This document shows positions 34,631-42,776 of a DNA stretch of 64,000 bases, one piece after another. The number at the start of each line of letters is the position of its first letter. Within the stretch, counting starts at the first letter, position 1. Origin of the DNA: JAUMBM01 sp964441755 (GTDB taxonomy: Bacteria; Bacteroidota; Bacteroidia; Chitinophagales; Saprospiraceae). Under the pieces are notes generated by a model. It was not told the DNA's origin, ran no database searches, and was given only the letters and a program-made list of their open reading frames with translations. The DNA lies in NCBI GenBank assembly GCA_964441755.1, contig CAYTVG010000005.1:1-64000 (forward strand). Reading direction: 5' to 3'. Both the position numbers and the translations under genes were made by a program.

Positions 34631-34733
34631 ATTTCCCTTCCCGGCATTACCCGGGCAGGTTCCTGTTCCAGTGGCTGTATATCCGGAACAAAGGGTATGA
34701 TCTCAGCCTCGCTAACACGAGGCACCCCAAAAC
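34631..34733 (-). ncRNA. TPP (THI-element) riboswitch aptamer
   Basis: On the minus strand all conserved parts appear in order: GGGGTGCC (34728-34721), a P3-type hairpin, CTGAGATCATACCC (34706-34693), an optional GTTCC/GGAAC insert stem, GAACCTG (34662-34656), CCGGGTAATGCCGGG (34654-34640) and AGGGAAA (34638-34632). This is the thiamin-pyrophosphate aptamer pattern. It precedes the TonB-dependent receptor gene on the same strand and begins just downstream of a TATCTTTA -7-like element. Confidence 0.95.
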
Positions 34734-34739
34734 AGGCCA

Positions 34740-34747
34740 TAAAGATA
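34740..34747 (-). promoter_or_regulatory. Putative -7 promoter element for the TPP riboswitch transcript
   Basis: TATCTTTA on the minus strand matches seven of eight positions of TAnnTTTG. Transcription would start near 34735, directly before the aptamer's first helix, which is the expected spacing for a riboswitch leader. Confidence 0.45.
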
Positions 34748-34767
34748 GGACTTATGTCCGACTTTTG

Positions 34768-34775
34768 TATTTTTG
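34768..34775 (+). promoter_or_regulatory. Putative -7 promoter element of lspA
   Basis: TATTTTTG is a full TAnnTTTG match. It ends only five bases before the lspA ATG at 34781, so the transcript would be leaderless or nearly so. It lies in the loop of a CCGAC/GTCGG inverted repeat (34758-34762/34775-34779). Confidence 0.45.
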
Positions 34776-34780
34776 TCGGT

Positions 34781-35272
34781 ATGGAAAGAGGAATCAAGAG
34801 AACAGTCATCGTTTTGGCTATCATATTGGCCAATGTGGCGTTAGATCAATGGACAAAAGAGCTTGCGCGGGAGCATCTGTCCGGCAATTACATGCTTACT
34901 TACTGGAATGATTTCTTTCGGCTGTTGTACGTGGAAAACAAGGGCGCTTTTCTGAGTCTGGGGTCTTCGCTGACAGACCAGCTTCGCTACTGGGTTCTTC
35001 ACTATTTTCCTTCCGCCCTGCTGGCCGTCATGTTGGGGTATGTATTGATGGACCGACGCATGGATCGCTGGCAGATTCTCTCTTTTTCTTTCATCATTGG
35101 AGGAGGATTTAGCAATATTATCGATCGTATATTGTACGGGCAGGTGACAGATTTTATGAATATCGGAATAGGTAGTCTGCGTACGGGGATTTTCAATTTT
35201 GCAGACGTTAGCATCATGATAGGTTTGGGACTGATGCTACCTACAATATTCCGTAAACAATCAACTATATGA
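34781..35272 (+). CDS. lspA: Lipoprotein signal peptidase (signal peptidase II)
   Basis: Inner-membrane aspartic protease that removes signal peptides from lipidated prolipoproteins. The ATG at 34781 (MERGIKRTVIVLAIIL) gives 163 residues, the normal size. Conserved blocks are LDQWTKELA with Asp22, VENKGAFLSLG, the first catalytic Asp in SNIIDRILYG, and the second in FNFADVSIMIG; four membrane helices are visible. The stop overlaps the next gene's start as ATGA, so the two are probably translationally coupled. Upstream it is divergent from the TPP-controlled receptor. The window encodes several of its likely substrates (SusD, DUF4292, cytochrome c peroxidase). Confidence 0.96.
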   Translation: MERGIKRTVIVLAIILANVALDQWTKELAREHLSGNYMLTYWNDFFRLLYVENKGAFLSLGSSLTDQLRYWVLHYFPSALLAVMLGYVLMDRRMDRWQILSFSFIIGGGFSNIIDRILYGQVTDFMNIGIGSLRTGIFNFADVSIMIGLGLMLPTIFRKQSTI

Positions 35273-37179
35273 GCAAGGGACTGATTTGGGCATGTCTGCT
35301 AATTAGTTGTCAGCAGTTGTTGCTGGCACAGGCAATCCCGGGCAAAAAATTGCCTGACTATAATACTGCACTGGCTTCCGTCAAGGTGTTGGTAAACCCG
35401 GACGGTATCCTGCCGCTGCGTCGCCTTGATACAGTCCGACTCGCTTTCACTAACATTAATGTTGCCAACGATACCGTTTTGTGGGAGACCATCAATCTGT
35501 ATCAGACAGCTGCCCGTGTGCAGTGGTTACCCAATGGTTCTGCGGTGATGACTGCAGTCGAAGAAACAGATGGCCGAATGTTGGCCAACAAACCCTACAG
35601 CCCGATTATTGCCATTGATGCAGCTGAGTTTGACGATCGCATACCCGTACCGGATAACTGGTTATCTGGCTTTCCCAGGCCTTGTGTGCTGCTTATCCTC
35701 AACGGCAATAGCAAGATTTTGAAAGCGATACGTCAGGATGCTGAAGTAGCGGTTGTTTTCTCTACCCAAAATGATGCATGGACGCAGTCTTTGATCGTAC
35801 AGACCCTGTTTGGCGGTGTCGCCATCCATGAGGCTGCCGATACAACGCTGATGGAAATTTTTCCGGGGGCAAAAGGTATAGCTACTGCTCCTGCAATCCG
35901 CCTGGGGTACGCGCCTCCGGAAGTTGTGGGTATGAATGCAGATCGCCTTCGCGACAGCATTGAGGTCATCGTGAACGAGGGTATACAGGCAGGAGCATTT
36001 CCGGGAGCACAGGTATTGCTTGCTAAAAATGGAAAGGTTGTTTACCATGAAACATTTGGACATCACACCTACGAACCAGACGCAAGGCCAACAACGGCTA
36101 CTGATATCTACGACTTGGCATCTGTCACGAAAATCAGCACCGGGCTACCTGTTTTGATGCGGCTTTACGGGCAGGGCAGAATGGATCTCGATGGAAATTT
36201 GGAGACTTATCTCCCGTATATGGAAGGTAGCAACAAGGCCAATCTGGGTATGCGAGACCTGCTGGCGCATCAGGGGAGATTACGGGCATGGATTCCGTTC
36301 TGGCGTGGAACACTGAAAGGTCATGCAAAGTACCCATGGAAAAAAAATTGGGATGACACAATTATCAATAATTATCGTTTCAGACCTCGTACGCTCAGTC
36401 AGGACTCGTCGGCCAATTATTCTCTGAAACTTTCGGAAGGGCTGTGGCGGCACAAAAGTTATGCAGATATTTTATTCAATACCATCCGCATTTCGCCTCT
36501 GAACGAACAGTTCGGCTATGTTTACTCTGATTTGTTTTTTACGCTCATGCCGCTGATTGTACAACATACCACGAGTCATGATATTGTTGATTACCTAAGA
36601 GATAGCTTATACAGACCATTAGGGGCATACACTATGGGATTCAACCCTGATTCGCGCTTTCCTTTGAGCCGGATTGTGCCGACAGAAGTGGATACTTTTT
36701 TCAGGATGACACTCCTTCATGGTAAGGTACATGACGAGAGCGCAGCGCTGCTGGGAGGAATTTCCGGCCATGCGGGACTTTTCTCTTCCGCAAACGATCT
36801 CGCAAAACTGATGCAGCTCTACCTTAATCGGGGGCAGTATGGCGGAGATACACTGATAGCTCCGCACGCCATAGATACCTTTACCAGGGCGCATTTTGCA
36901 GACCTTGGTAACCATCGGGGATTAGGCTTCGACAAGCTACCACTCAACTATACCGATTCTACCCTGCCATCAAGGGCTGCGGGGCCTGCAAGTTTTGGGC
37001 ATTCGGGTTATACGGGAACCTTTACCTGGGCTGATCCGGATACCGGATTGTTACTGGTGTTTTTGAGCAACCGCGTGCATCCTACTCGTAACAATTCACT
37101 CATTTCATCGCTGCGTATACGTACTCGCATACACGATGCGGCCTATCAGTCGATACAGGACGGGACAGGCGGGGAGTAG
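35269..37179 (+). CDS. Secreted beta-lactamase-fold serine hydrolase with GH3 C-domain remnant
   Basis: 636 residues with a signal peptide (MSKGLIWACLLISCQQLLLAQ). The C-terminal part (about 215-630) is a class C beta-lactamase/penicillin-binding fold: SVTK gives Ser285 and Lys288, YSD at Tyr419 takes the YxN position, and HSG at His578 the KTG-like position. The first 210 residues resemble the C-terminal domain of a family 3 glycosidase (LASVKVLVNPDGILPLRRLD; QSLIVQTLFGGVAIHE; GIATAPAIRLGY), as in Bacteroidota NagZ-beta-lactamase fusions, but the catalytic TIM barrel is absent. It overlaps lspA by four bases and converges on hemN with seven bases between stops. Likely a peptidoglycan-linked hydrolase; substrate unknown. 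Confidence 0.85.
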   Translation: MSKGLIWACLLISCQQLLLAQAIPGKKLPDYNTALASVKVLVNPDGILPLRRLDTVRLAFTNINVANDTVLWETINLYQTAARVQWLPNGSAVMTAVEETDGRMLANKPYSPIIAIDAAEFDDRIPVPDNWLSGFPRPCVLLILNGNSKILKAIRQDAEVAVVFSTQNDAWTQSLIVQTLFGGVAIHEAADTTLMEIFPGAKGIATAPAIRLGYAPPEVVGMNADRLRDSIEVIVNEGIQAGAFPGAQVLLAKNGKVVYHETFGHHTYEPDARPTTATDIYDLASVTKISTGLPVLMRLYGQGRMDLDGNLETYLPYMEGSNKANLGMRDLLAHQGRLRAWIPFWRGTLKGHAKYPWKKNWDDTIINNYRFRPRTLSQDSSANYSLKLSEGLWRHKSYADILFNTIRISPLNEQFGYVYSDLFFTLMPLIVQHTTSHDIVDYLRDSLYRPLGAYTMGFNPDSRFPLSRIVPTEVDTFFRMTLLHGKVHDESAALLGGISGHAGLFSSANDLAKLMQLYLNRGQYGGDTLIAPHAIDTFTRAHFADLGNHRGLGFDKLPLNYTDSTLPSRAAGPASFGHSGYTGTFTWADPDTGLLLVFLSNRVHPTRNNSLISSLRIRTRIHDAAYQSIQDGTGGE

Positions 37180-37186
37180 GATAGCT

Positions 37187-38536
37187 TTACAGCCGGCTAA
37201 AAAGTGCTTGTTGTGGTTGCGCGGCCCAATAGTGAGCATCGAAAGCAAGGCTGATGTTGCGTAAAAAGGGTCTGCCAGCTGGTGTAACACGAAGAAAATT
37301 GTTGCCTAGTTCAATAAGTTCATCAGCAAGAAATTCGTCCAGTCTCTTCAAACCTTCAAAAAATGCCGGACAGCGGGCAGCAGGCGCTTCCCAGGAAGTG
37401 TACTGCCTGCACATCAGGTTGAGAATATGTCTTCGGATTATTTCATCGTCGGGACTAAGCTTATATCCTTTGATGAGTGGAAATTCTCCGCGTGCAATCC
37501 GCAACTGGTAAGCTTCGACGGACTTTTCATTTTGGGCGAAGCCAGACCAAGTGTCGCTAATGGCAGATGTACCGAGACCTATATTGAGCAGGGTAAGATT
37601 AGGCGTATAGCCCATAAAATTGCGATGCAGGACACCCTCCCGATGTGCAATAGCCAGACTGTCCCCGGCTAGCGCAAAGTGATCCATACCAATCTCCTGA
37701 TAGCCGATATCCAGCAATAAATCCCTGCCTAGCTCGTACAGCGTCCTTTTTTCGGCACCCAGGGGCAAATCTTTTTCGCTGTAGGCTCGCTGACTGGGTT
37801 TTACCCACGGCACATGTGCATAACTGTAAAAGGCAATGCGATCGGGTCGCAGGATGCTTACCTGCGCTATGTTGGCCCGTATATGATCCGGGGTCTGGAA
37901 GGGTAGCCCAAAAATCAGATCGTAATTGACAGAGGAATACCCCATTTCTCTGGCCCAGCGCGTAACCTGCATGACCTGTTCCCGCGTTTGATAGCGGTTA
38001 ATAACTTTTAGGATATGATCATCAAAGTCCTGGACACCCACGCTGATGCGCCGGAAACCCAATTCGTATAGTAGACGCATGTGCTCGCGTGTGGTGGATG
38101 CGGGATGCGCCTCAAAACTACCTTCAAAATCGGGGGCTGTTGAAACGTTTTCAAGGAGTATGGACAGTAGGCGGTAAAGATTATCGGGAGAAAAAAAAGT
38201 TGGAGTACCTCCCCCTAAATGCAGCTCGCACAGACGTGGCTTGCCGGGAAGAGCTTTCACATAGAGATTCCACTCGGCCAAAAGGGCGGTTATGTAAGGG
38301 TCTTCCACACCGTGATTGGTGGTGATTCGCTTATTACACCCACAATAAGTACATAATTTTTCGCAAAAGGGCAGGTGAATGTACAGACTACTGTCTGGCG
38401 ATGTGTTGTAGACCCGTGTCAACTGCTCGCGCCACGATGCTTGGTCGAATGCATCATCCTGCCAGTAAGGCGCTGTTGGATAGCTTGTGTACCTTGGCGC
38501 AGGACGGTCGTATTTTTCAATTAGCGTATTCTCCAT
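37187..38536 (-). CDS. hemN: Oxygen-independent coproporphyrinogen III oxidase
   Basis: Radical-SAM enzyme that decarboxylates coproporphyrinogen III to protoporphyrinogen IX without oxygen, in haem synthesis. From the ATG at 38536 (MENTLIEKYDRPAPRYTSYPTAPYWQ, first 20 residues are diagnostic of true HemN) it has 449 residues. The cluster cysteines are Cys58, Cys62 and Cys65, with HemN's extra Cys67, in PFCEKLCTYCGC. The LHLGGGTPTFF and RISVGVQDFD motifs follow. It is divergent from a CcoI-like copper ATPase, with an FNR/CRP-like palindrome between them. Confidence 0.95.
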   Translation of the reverse strand: MENTLIEKYDRPAPRYTSYPTAPYWQDDAFDQASWREQLTRVYNTSPDSSLYIHLPFCEKLCTYCGCNKRITTNHGVEDPYITALLAEWNLYVKALPGKPRLCELHLGGGTPTFFSPDNLYRLLSILLENVSTAPDFEGSFEAHPASTTREHMRLLYELGFRRISVGVQDFDDHILKVINRYQTREQVMQVTRWAREMGYSSVNYDLIFGLPFQTPDHIRANIAQVSILRPDRIAFYSYAHVPWVKPSQRAYSEKDLPLGAEKRTLYELGRDLLLDIGYQEIGMDHFALAGDSLAIAHREGVLHRNFMGYTPNLTLLNIGLGTSAISDTWSGFAQNEKSVEAYQLRIARGEFPLIKGYKLSPDDEIIRRHILNLMCRQYTSWEAPAARCPAFFEGLKRLDEFLADELIELGNNFLRVTPAGRPFLRNISLAFDAHYWAAQPQQALFSRL

Positions 38537-38585
38537 CGTTCCTCTTATTGGGGCAAAATTACCGGCCGCTCTCAGGCGGGCAGGG

Positions 38586-38597
38586 TGATTTTTGTCA
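38586..38597. promoter_or_regulatory. Possible FNR/CRP-family operator between hemN and the copper ATPase
   Basis: TGATTTTTGTCA has TGA and TCA half-sites separated by six bases, the spacing of FNR/CRP-family sites, but the outer bases do not match TTGAT/ATCAA fully. Both flanking genes are of the kind controlled by oxygen in other bacteria. This is a weak, single-site prediction. Confidence 0.25.
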
Positions 38598-38643
38598 TGA
38601 TGGCGGATGATATAAGTCGTGAGTCTACAGCTTTGTACGATTG

Positions 38644-38651
38644 TATTTTTG
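38644..38651 (+). promoter_or_regulatory. Putative -7 promoter element of the copper ATPase gene
   Basis: TATTTTTG is a full TAnnTTTG match, 30 bases before the ATG at 38682. Its position favours that ATG over the in-frame GTG at 38619, which would lie upstream of the transcript start. Confidence 0.45.
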
Positions 38652-38681
38652 AGCGGGCTATTGCGAGCAGCCCATATCACA

Positions 38682-41150
38682 ATGAGACTGGACGATAACT
38701 TACTTTCCGTCAGAGGCGGAAAACGGACGACAACACAGTGTTTTCACTGCGGCGATGATTGTCAGTCAGGTCTTATCCTGGCCGATGAACATGATTTTTG
38801 CTGCGAAGGCTGCAAAACCGTGTACACGCTCCTGCGCGACAATGGGCTGGATGGGTACTACAGGATTAATCCGGCAGCAGGAATAAGCCGCAAAAATCAA
38901 CAGGAAGAACGTTATGCATGGCTGGATGATCCGGAAGTCGAGGAAAAATTACTCGAATTTTCGGAGGGACGTCATGGGCGTATTCGCCTTCATTTGCCGC
39001 AAATACATTGCGCATCTTGTATCTGGTTGCTTGAAAATTTACCCAAACTGCATCCCGGTTTTCTCAGTAGCCATGTCAATTTTCCCAAGCGGGAGGCCTC
39101 AATTGTTTTTGACAGGGAGCATATAAGCCTTCGAAAGGCTGTTGAGATACTGGCAGCCATAGGTTATCCGCCCGATCTTCGGTTAGACAGGCTGTCAGGG
39201 GCTAAGCAGCGGACTCCTGAGACTAAGCTGTACCTGCAGCTCGGAATTGCCGGTTTTTCTTTTGGAAATATTATGTTGCTAAGCTTCCCCGAGTACCTGG
39301 GGATGCAGGCATGGAATGGCGGTGAGCTCCCCTTTTACATCAATCTATTTAATATACTGCTGGCAACGCCCGTGCTTTTATACAGCAGTCAGGACTATTT
39401 TAAATCTGCCTGGGCAGGTATTCGCTACAAGGACTGGAATATTGACATTCCCATTGCGCTCGGTATGATTGTTCTGTTCATGCGAAGTCTGTATGAAATA
39501 GTGACAGGCTATGGTCCGGGCTATCTCGACAGTCTGGCCGGGCTTGCTTTTTTTCTGCTGACGGGCAGGTGGTTTCAGCGACGGACCTACCAACAACTTT
39601 CTTTTGACAGGGATTACAAATCTTATTTTCCGGTAGCTGCCCAACGGATTAGCACTGAAGGAGAGGAAGAATCTGTAACACTGGACAAATTGCAACCGGG
39701 TGATGAGCTTATCATTCGTCATGCAGAGCTTATCCCGGCTGATGCACGCCTCCTTGGAGGAAAAGCGCGCATTGACTATAGTTTCGTCAGTGGGGAAGCA
39801 GAACCGGTCACCAAACAGACGGGCGATCGCTTGTTTGCAGGCGGACGGCAACAGGGAGAGGCAATCCGCATTTTGTTGAAAAAAAGGGTTGACCAAAGTT
39901 ACCTTACACAGCTTTGGGTGGAGAGCGATCTGCGTGATGAGGGGAGCAGTTCTGCAAGTGGCATCGCTAAAAAGGTGGGGCGGTATTTTACATTTACGAT
40001 TCTGACTATTTCGTTGATCACTTTGGCCTATTGGTGGCCTCAAAATCCCGGGATTGCTATCAATGCTTTCACGGCGGTACTCATCATCGCCTGTCCGTGT
40101 GCATTGGCATTGGCCGTACCTTTTACCTTGGGAACTGCATTACGGATGCTCACGCGTACGGGTATCTATAGTAAAAACACGGAAGCAATTGAAAGATTGT
40201 CTGCCGCAAGTACGATTGTATTTGATAAAACAGGGACACTCACAGACAACAATAGCCTGGAAGTCAATTACTCAGGCAGCACATTGGATGTACAGGTAAA
40301 GTCGGTGTTGTTGAAAATCAGCCGACAGAGTACACATCCTATGAGTGTGGCTGTGTATACCTGGTTACTAGCCCAAACAACGGATGATGACTTACCCGAC
40401 TGTGAATTGGATTTTTTCTGGGAGGAAACGGGTAAGGGACTGTCCGCCCAAGCCAACGGGCAGCCGCTTCGGCTTGGGCGTCTCGATTGGGTAAGGGAAA
40501 TTCAGCCGGAATTGACAGGGGAAGGTGAGGTATACTGGGCATGGGGACTTGCTTATGGTGGTGTCTTCAGTGTCCGGCAAGCCTATAGGCAGGGTTTGGG
40601 AGAGCTGATGATGGCATTGTCGAAGGAACATACGCGCAGTATACACCTGCTCTCTGGTGACAATGAGCATGCATACGCACACCTGACAACCGTTTTTCCT
40701 GCTAATGCGAAGTTGAAGTTCAGACAAAGTCCGCATGATAAACTCGCTTCTGTTCGGGAGCTTGAAGAAAATGGCGAGCGCGTCCTCATGATAGGAGACG
40801 GGCTCAATGATGCGGGTGCGCTCAAGCGAGCCTGGGTAGGAATGGTTATTACTGAAAAGGCCAATAATTTTACACCTGCCAGCGATTTGATTTTTGAGGG
40901 GAAATATTTTGAAAATTTATCACAGGTAATGCGGTACGCTAAGGCTAGTGTGCGGCTGGTTTATGTCGCGTTCTTTTTTGCCTTTGTATACAACGTCATA
41001 GGATTGAGTTTCGCCGTGCGAGCTGCACTATCGCCGGTAGTCGCAGCCATTCTTATGCCGGTGAGTTCGATCACGATTGTGGCCTTGGGTGTTGCCGGCA
41101 GTACACTGATATTTAAGTATATCTTCGCAAAAAGCCGGCAGCGGTCCTGA
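38682..41150 (+). CDS. CcoI/FixI-like heavy-metal (copper) P-type ATPase
   Basis: Inner-membrane P1B-ATPase exporting copper, probably for cytochrome oxidase assembly. 822 residues from ATG 38682 (MRLDDNLLSVRG). N-terminal cysteine-rich domain CFHCGDDC and FCCEGCKTVY typical of CcoI-type pumps, then an HMA-like domain with CASC (Cys110/Cys113), eight helices with the metal-site CPC (Cys471/Cys473), phosphorylated Asp515 in FDKTGTLTD, and GDGLNDAGAL. In Bacteroidota this gene often precedes ccoS-ccoNO; none is here, so the pump is detached from its usual operon. Its last codons form the rising arm of a terminator hairpin. Confidence 0.9.
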   Translation: MRLDDNLLSVRGGKRTTTQCFHCGDDCQSGLILADEHDFCCEGCKTVYTLLRDNGLDGYYRINPAAGISRKNQQEERYAWLDDPEVEEKLLEFSEGRHGRIRLHLPQIHCASCIWLLENLPKLHPGFLSSHVNFPKREASIVFDREHISLRKAVEILAAIGYPPDLRLDRLSGAKQRTPETKLYLQLGIAGFSFGNIMLLSFPEYLGMQAWNGGELPFYINLFNILLATPVLLYSSQDYFKSAWAGIRYKDWNIDIPIALGMIVLFMRSLYEIVTGYGPGYLDSLAGLAFFLLTGRWFQRRTYQQLSFDRDYKSYFPVAAQRISTEGEEESVTLDKLQPGDELIIRHAELIPADARLLGGKARIDYSFVSGEAEPVTKQTGDRLFAGGRQQGEAIRILLKKRVDQSYLTQLWVESDLRDEGSSSASGIAKKVGRYFTFTILTISLITLAYWWPQNPGIAINAFTAVLIIACPCALALAVPFTLGTALRMLTRTGIYSKNTEAIERLSAASTIVFDKTGTLTDNNSLEVNYSGSTLDVQVKSVLLKISRQSTHPMSVAVYTWLLAQTTDDDLPDCELDFFWEETGKGLSAQANGQPLRLGRLDWVREIQPELTGEGEVYWAWGLAYGGVFSVRQAYRQGLGELMMALSKEHTRSIHLLSGDNEHAYAHLTTVFPANAKLKFRQSPHDKLASVRELEENGERVLMIGDGLNDAGALKRAWVGMVITEKANNFTPASDLIFEGKYFENLSQVMRYAKASVRLVYVAFFFAFVYNVIGLSFAVRAALSPVVAAILMPVSSITIVALGVAGSTLIFKYIFAKSRQRS

Positions 41151-41166
41151 GACCCCTGCCGGCTTT
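41131..41166 (+). terminator. Hairpin overlapping the 3' end of the copper ATPase gene
   Basis: An 11-bp stem AAAGCCGGCAG/CTGCCGGCTTT (41131-41141/41156-41166) with an inner GGTC/GACC helix. The stop codon lies in the loop. Only a short T run is in the descending arm, so the T-tailed hairpin at 41214 probably completes termination. Confidence 0.55.
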
Positions 41167-41213
41167 AGTTAAACGGAAGTAAGAGAATATGACCGGGATT
41201 TCATTGCCAGGTC

Positions 41214-41239
41214 AGCAACAGTTTTTTGTTGCTTTTTTT
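41214..41239 (+). terminator. Intrinsic terminator downstream of the copper ATPase gene
   Basis: A 7-bp stem AGCAACA/TGTTGCT (41214-41220/41227-41233) with a T-rich loop, followed by a run of seven T. It points in the plus direction. A longer inverted repeat CCGGGATTT/AAATCCCGG (41193-41201/41302-41310) encloses it and may serve the minus-strand ahcY gene that ends at 41325. Confidence 0.75.
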
Positions 41240-41324
41240 ACCCTTGCTGCGGCCTACGCTCCTTCAAAACGCATTGCCTGGCTTGTTGAGGGCACAAGCA
41301 AAAATCCCGGATACCTTCTAAGAC

Positions 41325-42635
41325 TTAGTAGCGGTAGTACTCAGGTTTGAACGGACCCTCGGGCGACACACCAATGTAGCTGGCTTGCTCATCAGAGAGT
41401 ATATCCAGTTCAACACCAATTTTGGCGAGGTGCAGCAGTGCAACTTGCTCATCCAGATGCTTAGGCAGCATATAGACCTTGTTTTCGTACTGTCCTTCGT
41501 TCTTCCAAAGTTCTATCTGAGCCAACACCTGATTGGTGAAGGATGTAGACATGACGAAAGAGGGGTGACCGGTAGCACAACCCAGATTGACGAGGCGACC
41601 CTCTGCCAGGACGATAATATCTTTACCTTCGATATTATACATATCTACCTGCGGCTTGATATTTATCTTCGTCTGCCCATAGTTAGCATTCAGCCATGCC
41701 ATGTCAATCTCATTATCGAAATGGCCGATGTTGCAGACAATCGTCTTATCCTTCAACAGACGGAAGTGCCGTTCACTGACGATATTGACGTTACCGGTAG
41801 CTGTTACGATAATATCAGCCAAAGGCGCTGCATATGACATTTTTCGCACCTCAAAACCGTCCATAGCAGCCTGTAGTGCGCATATAGGATCAATCTCAGT
41901 GACAATTACGCGACAACCGGCACCACGCAGGCTGGCAGCTGTACCTTTGCCAACATCTCCATAGCCCGCTACAACGGCCACTTTACCGGCCATCATGATA
42001 TCAGTTGCCCGGCGGATGGCATCCACACTACTCTCACGGCAACCGTATTTATTGTCAAACTTAGACTTGGTTACAGAGTCGTTGACATTGATGGCGGGCA
42101 ACGGGAGCGTGCCATTGGCCATACGCTCGTACAGCCGGTGCACACCAGTGGTTGTCTCTTCAGAGATTCCTTTGATACCTGCGACCAGCTCGGGGTGCTG
42201 ATCCAATACTATGTTGGTCAGGTCTCCACCGTCGTCGAGAATCATATTCAGGGGCTGTCCGCCTTCGAAAGCAAACAATGTCTGCTCAATACACCACCAA
42301 AATTCTTCCTCCGTTTGTCCTTTCCAGGCATATACAGGGATACCTGCAGCCGCTATAGCTGCTGCTGCGTGGTCTTGAGTGGAAAAGATATTGCAGGAAG
42401 ACCAGCTCACTTCAGCACCCAACGCGACCAAGGTCTCAATGAGGACAGCTGTTTGTATGGTCATGTGCAGACAGCCGGCAACGCGGGCACCGCGCAAAGG
42501 CTTGAGCGGGCCGTATTGCTCGCGAAGTGCCATAAGACCAGGCATTTCAGCTTCAGCGAGTCGTATTTCCTTACGGCCCCAGTCGGCCATGTTGATATCC
42601 TTGACTTTGTACTTCAAGGTAGTTGCAGTTGACAT
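41325..42635 (-). CDS. ahcY: Adenosylhomocysteinase (S-adenosylhomocysteine hydrolase)
   Basis: NAD-dependent enzyme that splits S-adenosylhomocysteine into adenosine and homocysteine, relieving product inhibition of methyltransferases. The ATG at 42635 (MSTATTLKYKVKDINMADW) gives 436 residues, the normal length. Substrate- and NAD-binding motifs are intact: AGCLHMTIQTAVLIETL, SSCNIFSTQDHAAAA, VNDSVTKSKFDN, VAGYGDVGKGTAASLRG, and the C-terminal FKPEYYRY that reaches the partner subunit. A TATCTTTG -7 element lies 33 bases upstream. I see no SAH riboswitch pattern in the short leader. Confidence 0.97.
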   Translation of the reverse strand: MSTATTLKYKVKDINMADWGRKEIRLAEAEMPGLMALREQYGPLKPLRGARVAGCLHMTIQTAVLIETLVALGAEVSWSSCNIFSTQDHAAAAIAAAGIPVYAWKGQTEEEFWWCIEQTLFAFEGGQPLNMILDDGGDLTNIVLDQHPELVAGIKGISEETTTGVHRLYERMANGTLPLPAINVNDSVTKSKFDNKYGCRESSVDAIRRATDIMMAGKVAVVAGYGDVGKGTAASLRGAGCRVIVTEIDPICALQAAMDGFEVRKMSYAAPLADIIVTATGNVNIVSERHFRLLKDKTIVCNIGHFDNEIDMAWLNANYGQTKINIKPQVDMYNIEGKDIIVLAEGRLVNLGCATGHPSFVMSTSFTNQVLAQIELWKNEGQYENKVYMLPKHLDEQVALLHLAKIGVELDILSDEQASYIGVSPEGPFKPEYYRY

Positions 42636-42667
42636 TGGAAAAGAGGTTATTTGGTAATAATACGCTG

Positions 42668-42675
42668 CAAAGATA
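42668..42675 (-). promoter_or_regulatory. Putative -7 promoter element of ahcY
   Basis: TATCTTTG on the minus strand is a full TAnnTTTG match, 33 bases before the ahcY ATG. A TTTG lies only 12 bases further upstream, too close for the normal -33 box. Confidence 0.5.
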
Positions 42676-42776
42676 CTCATTATCTGCCAAATAATCATGT
42701 AGAAGAGGGGAGGGTTTGCCGGCCTGAGTAACAAATAGAGGCTGGTTTAACAGCCTTTTGTCTTGCGCAGAGGAGG

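Noticed and set aside
38619..38681. GTG start at 38619 for the copper ATPase
   Set aside because: A full TAnnTTTG element lies downstream of it at 38644-38651, and the ATG at 38682 gives a normal N-terminus.
42636..42700. SAH or SAM riboswitch upstream of ahcY
   Set aside because: The likely leader is about 25 bases after the -7 element, too short for either aptamer.
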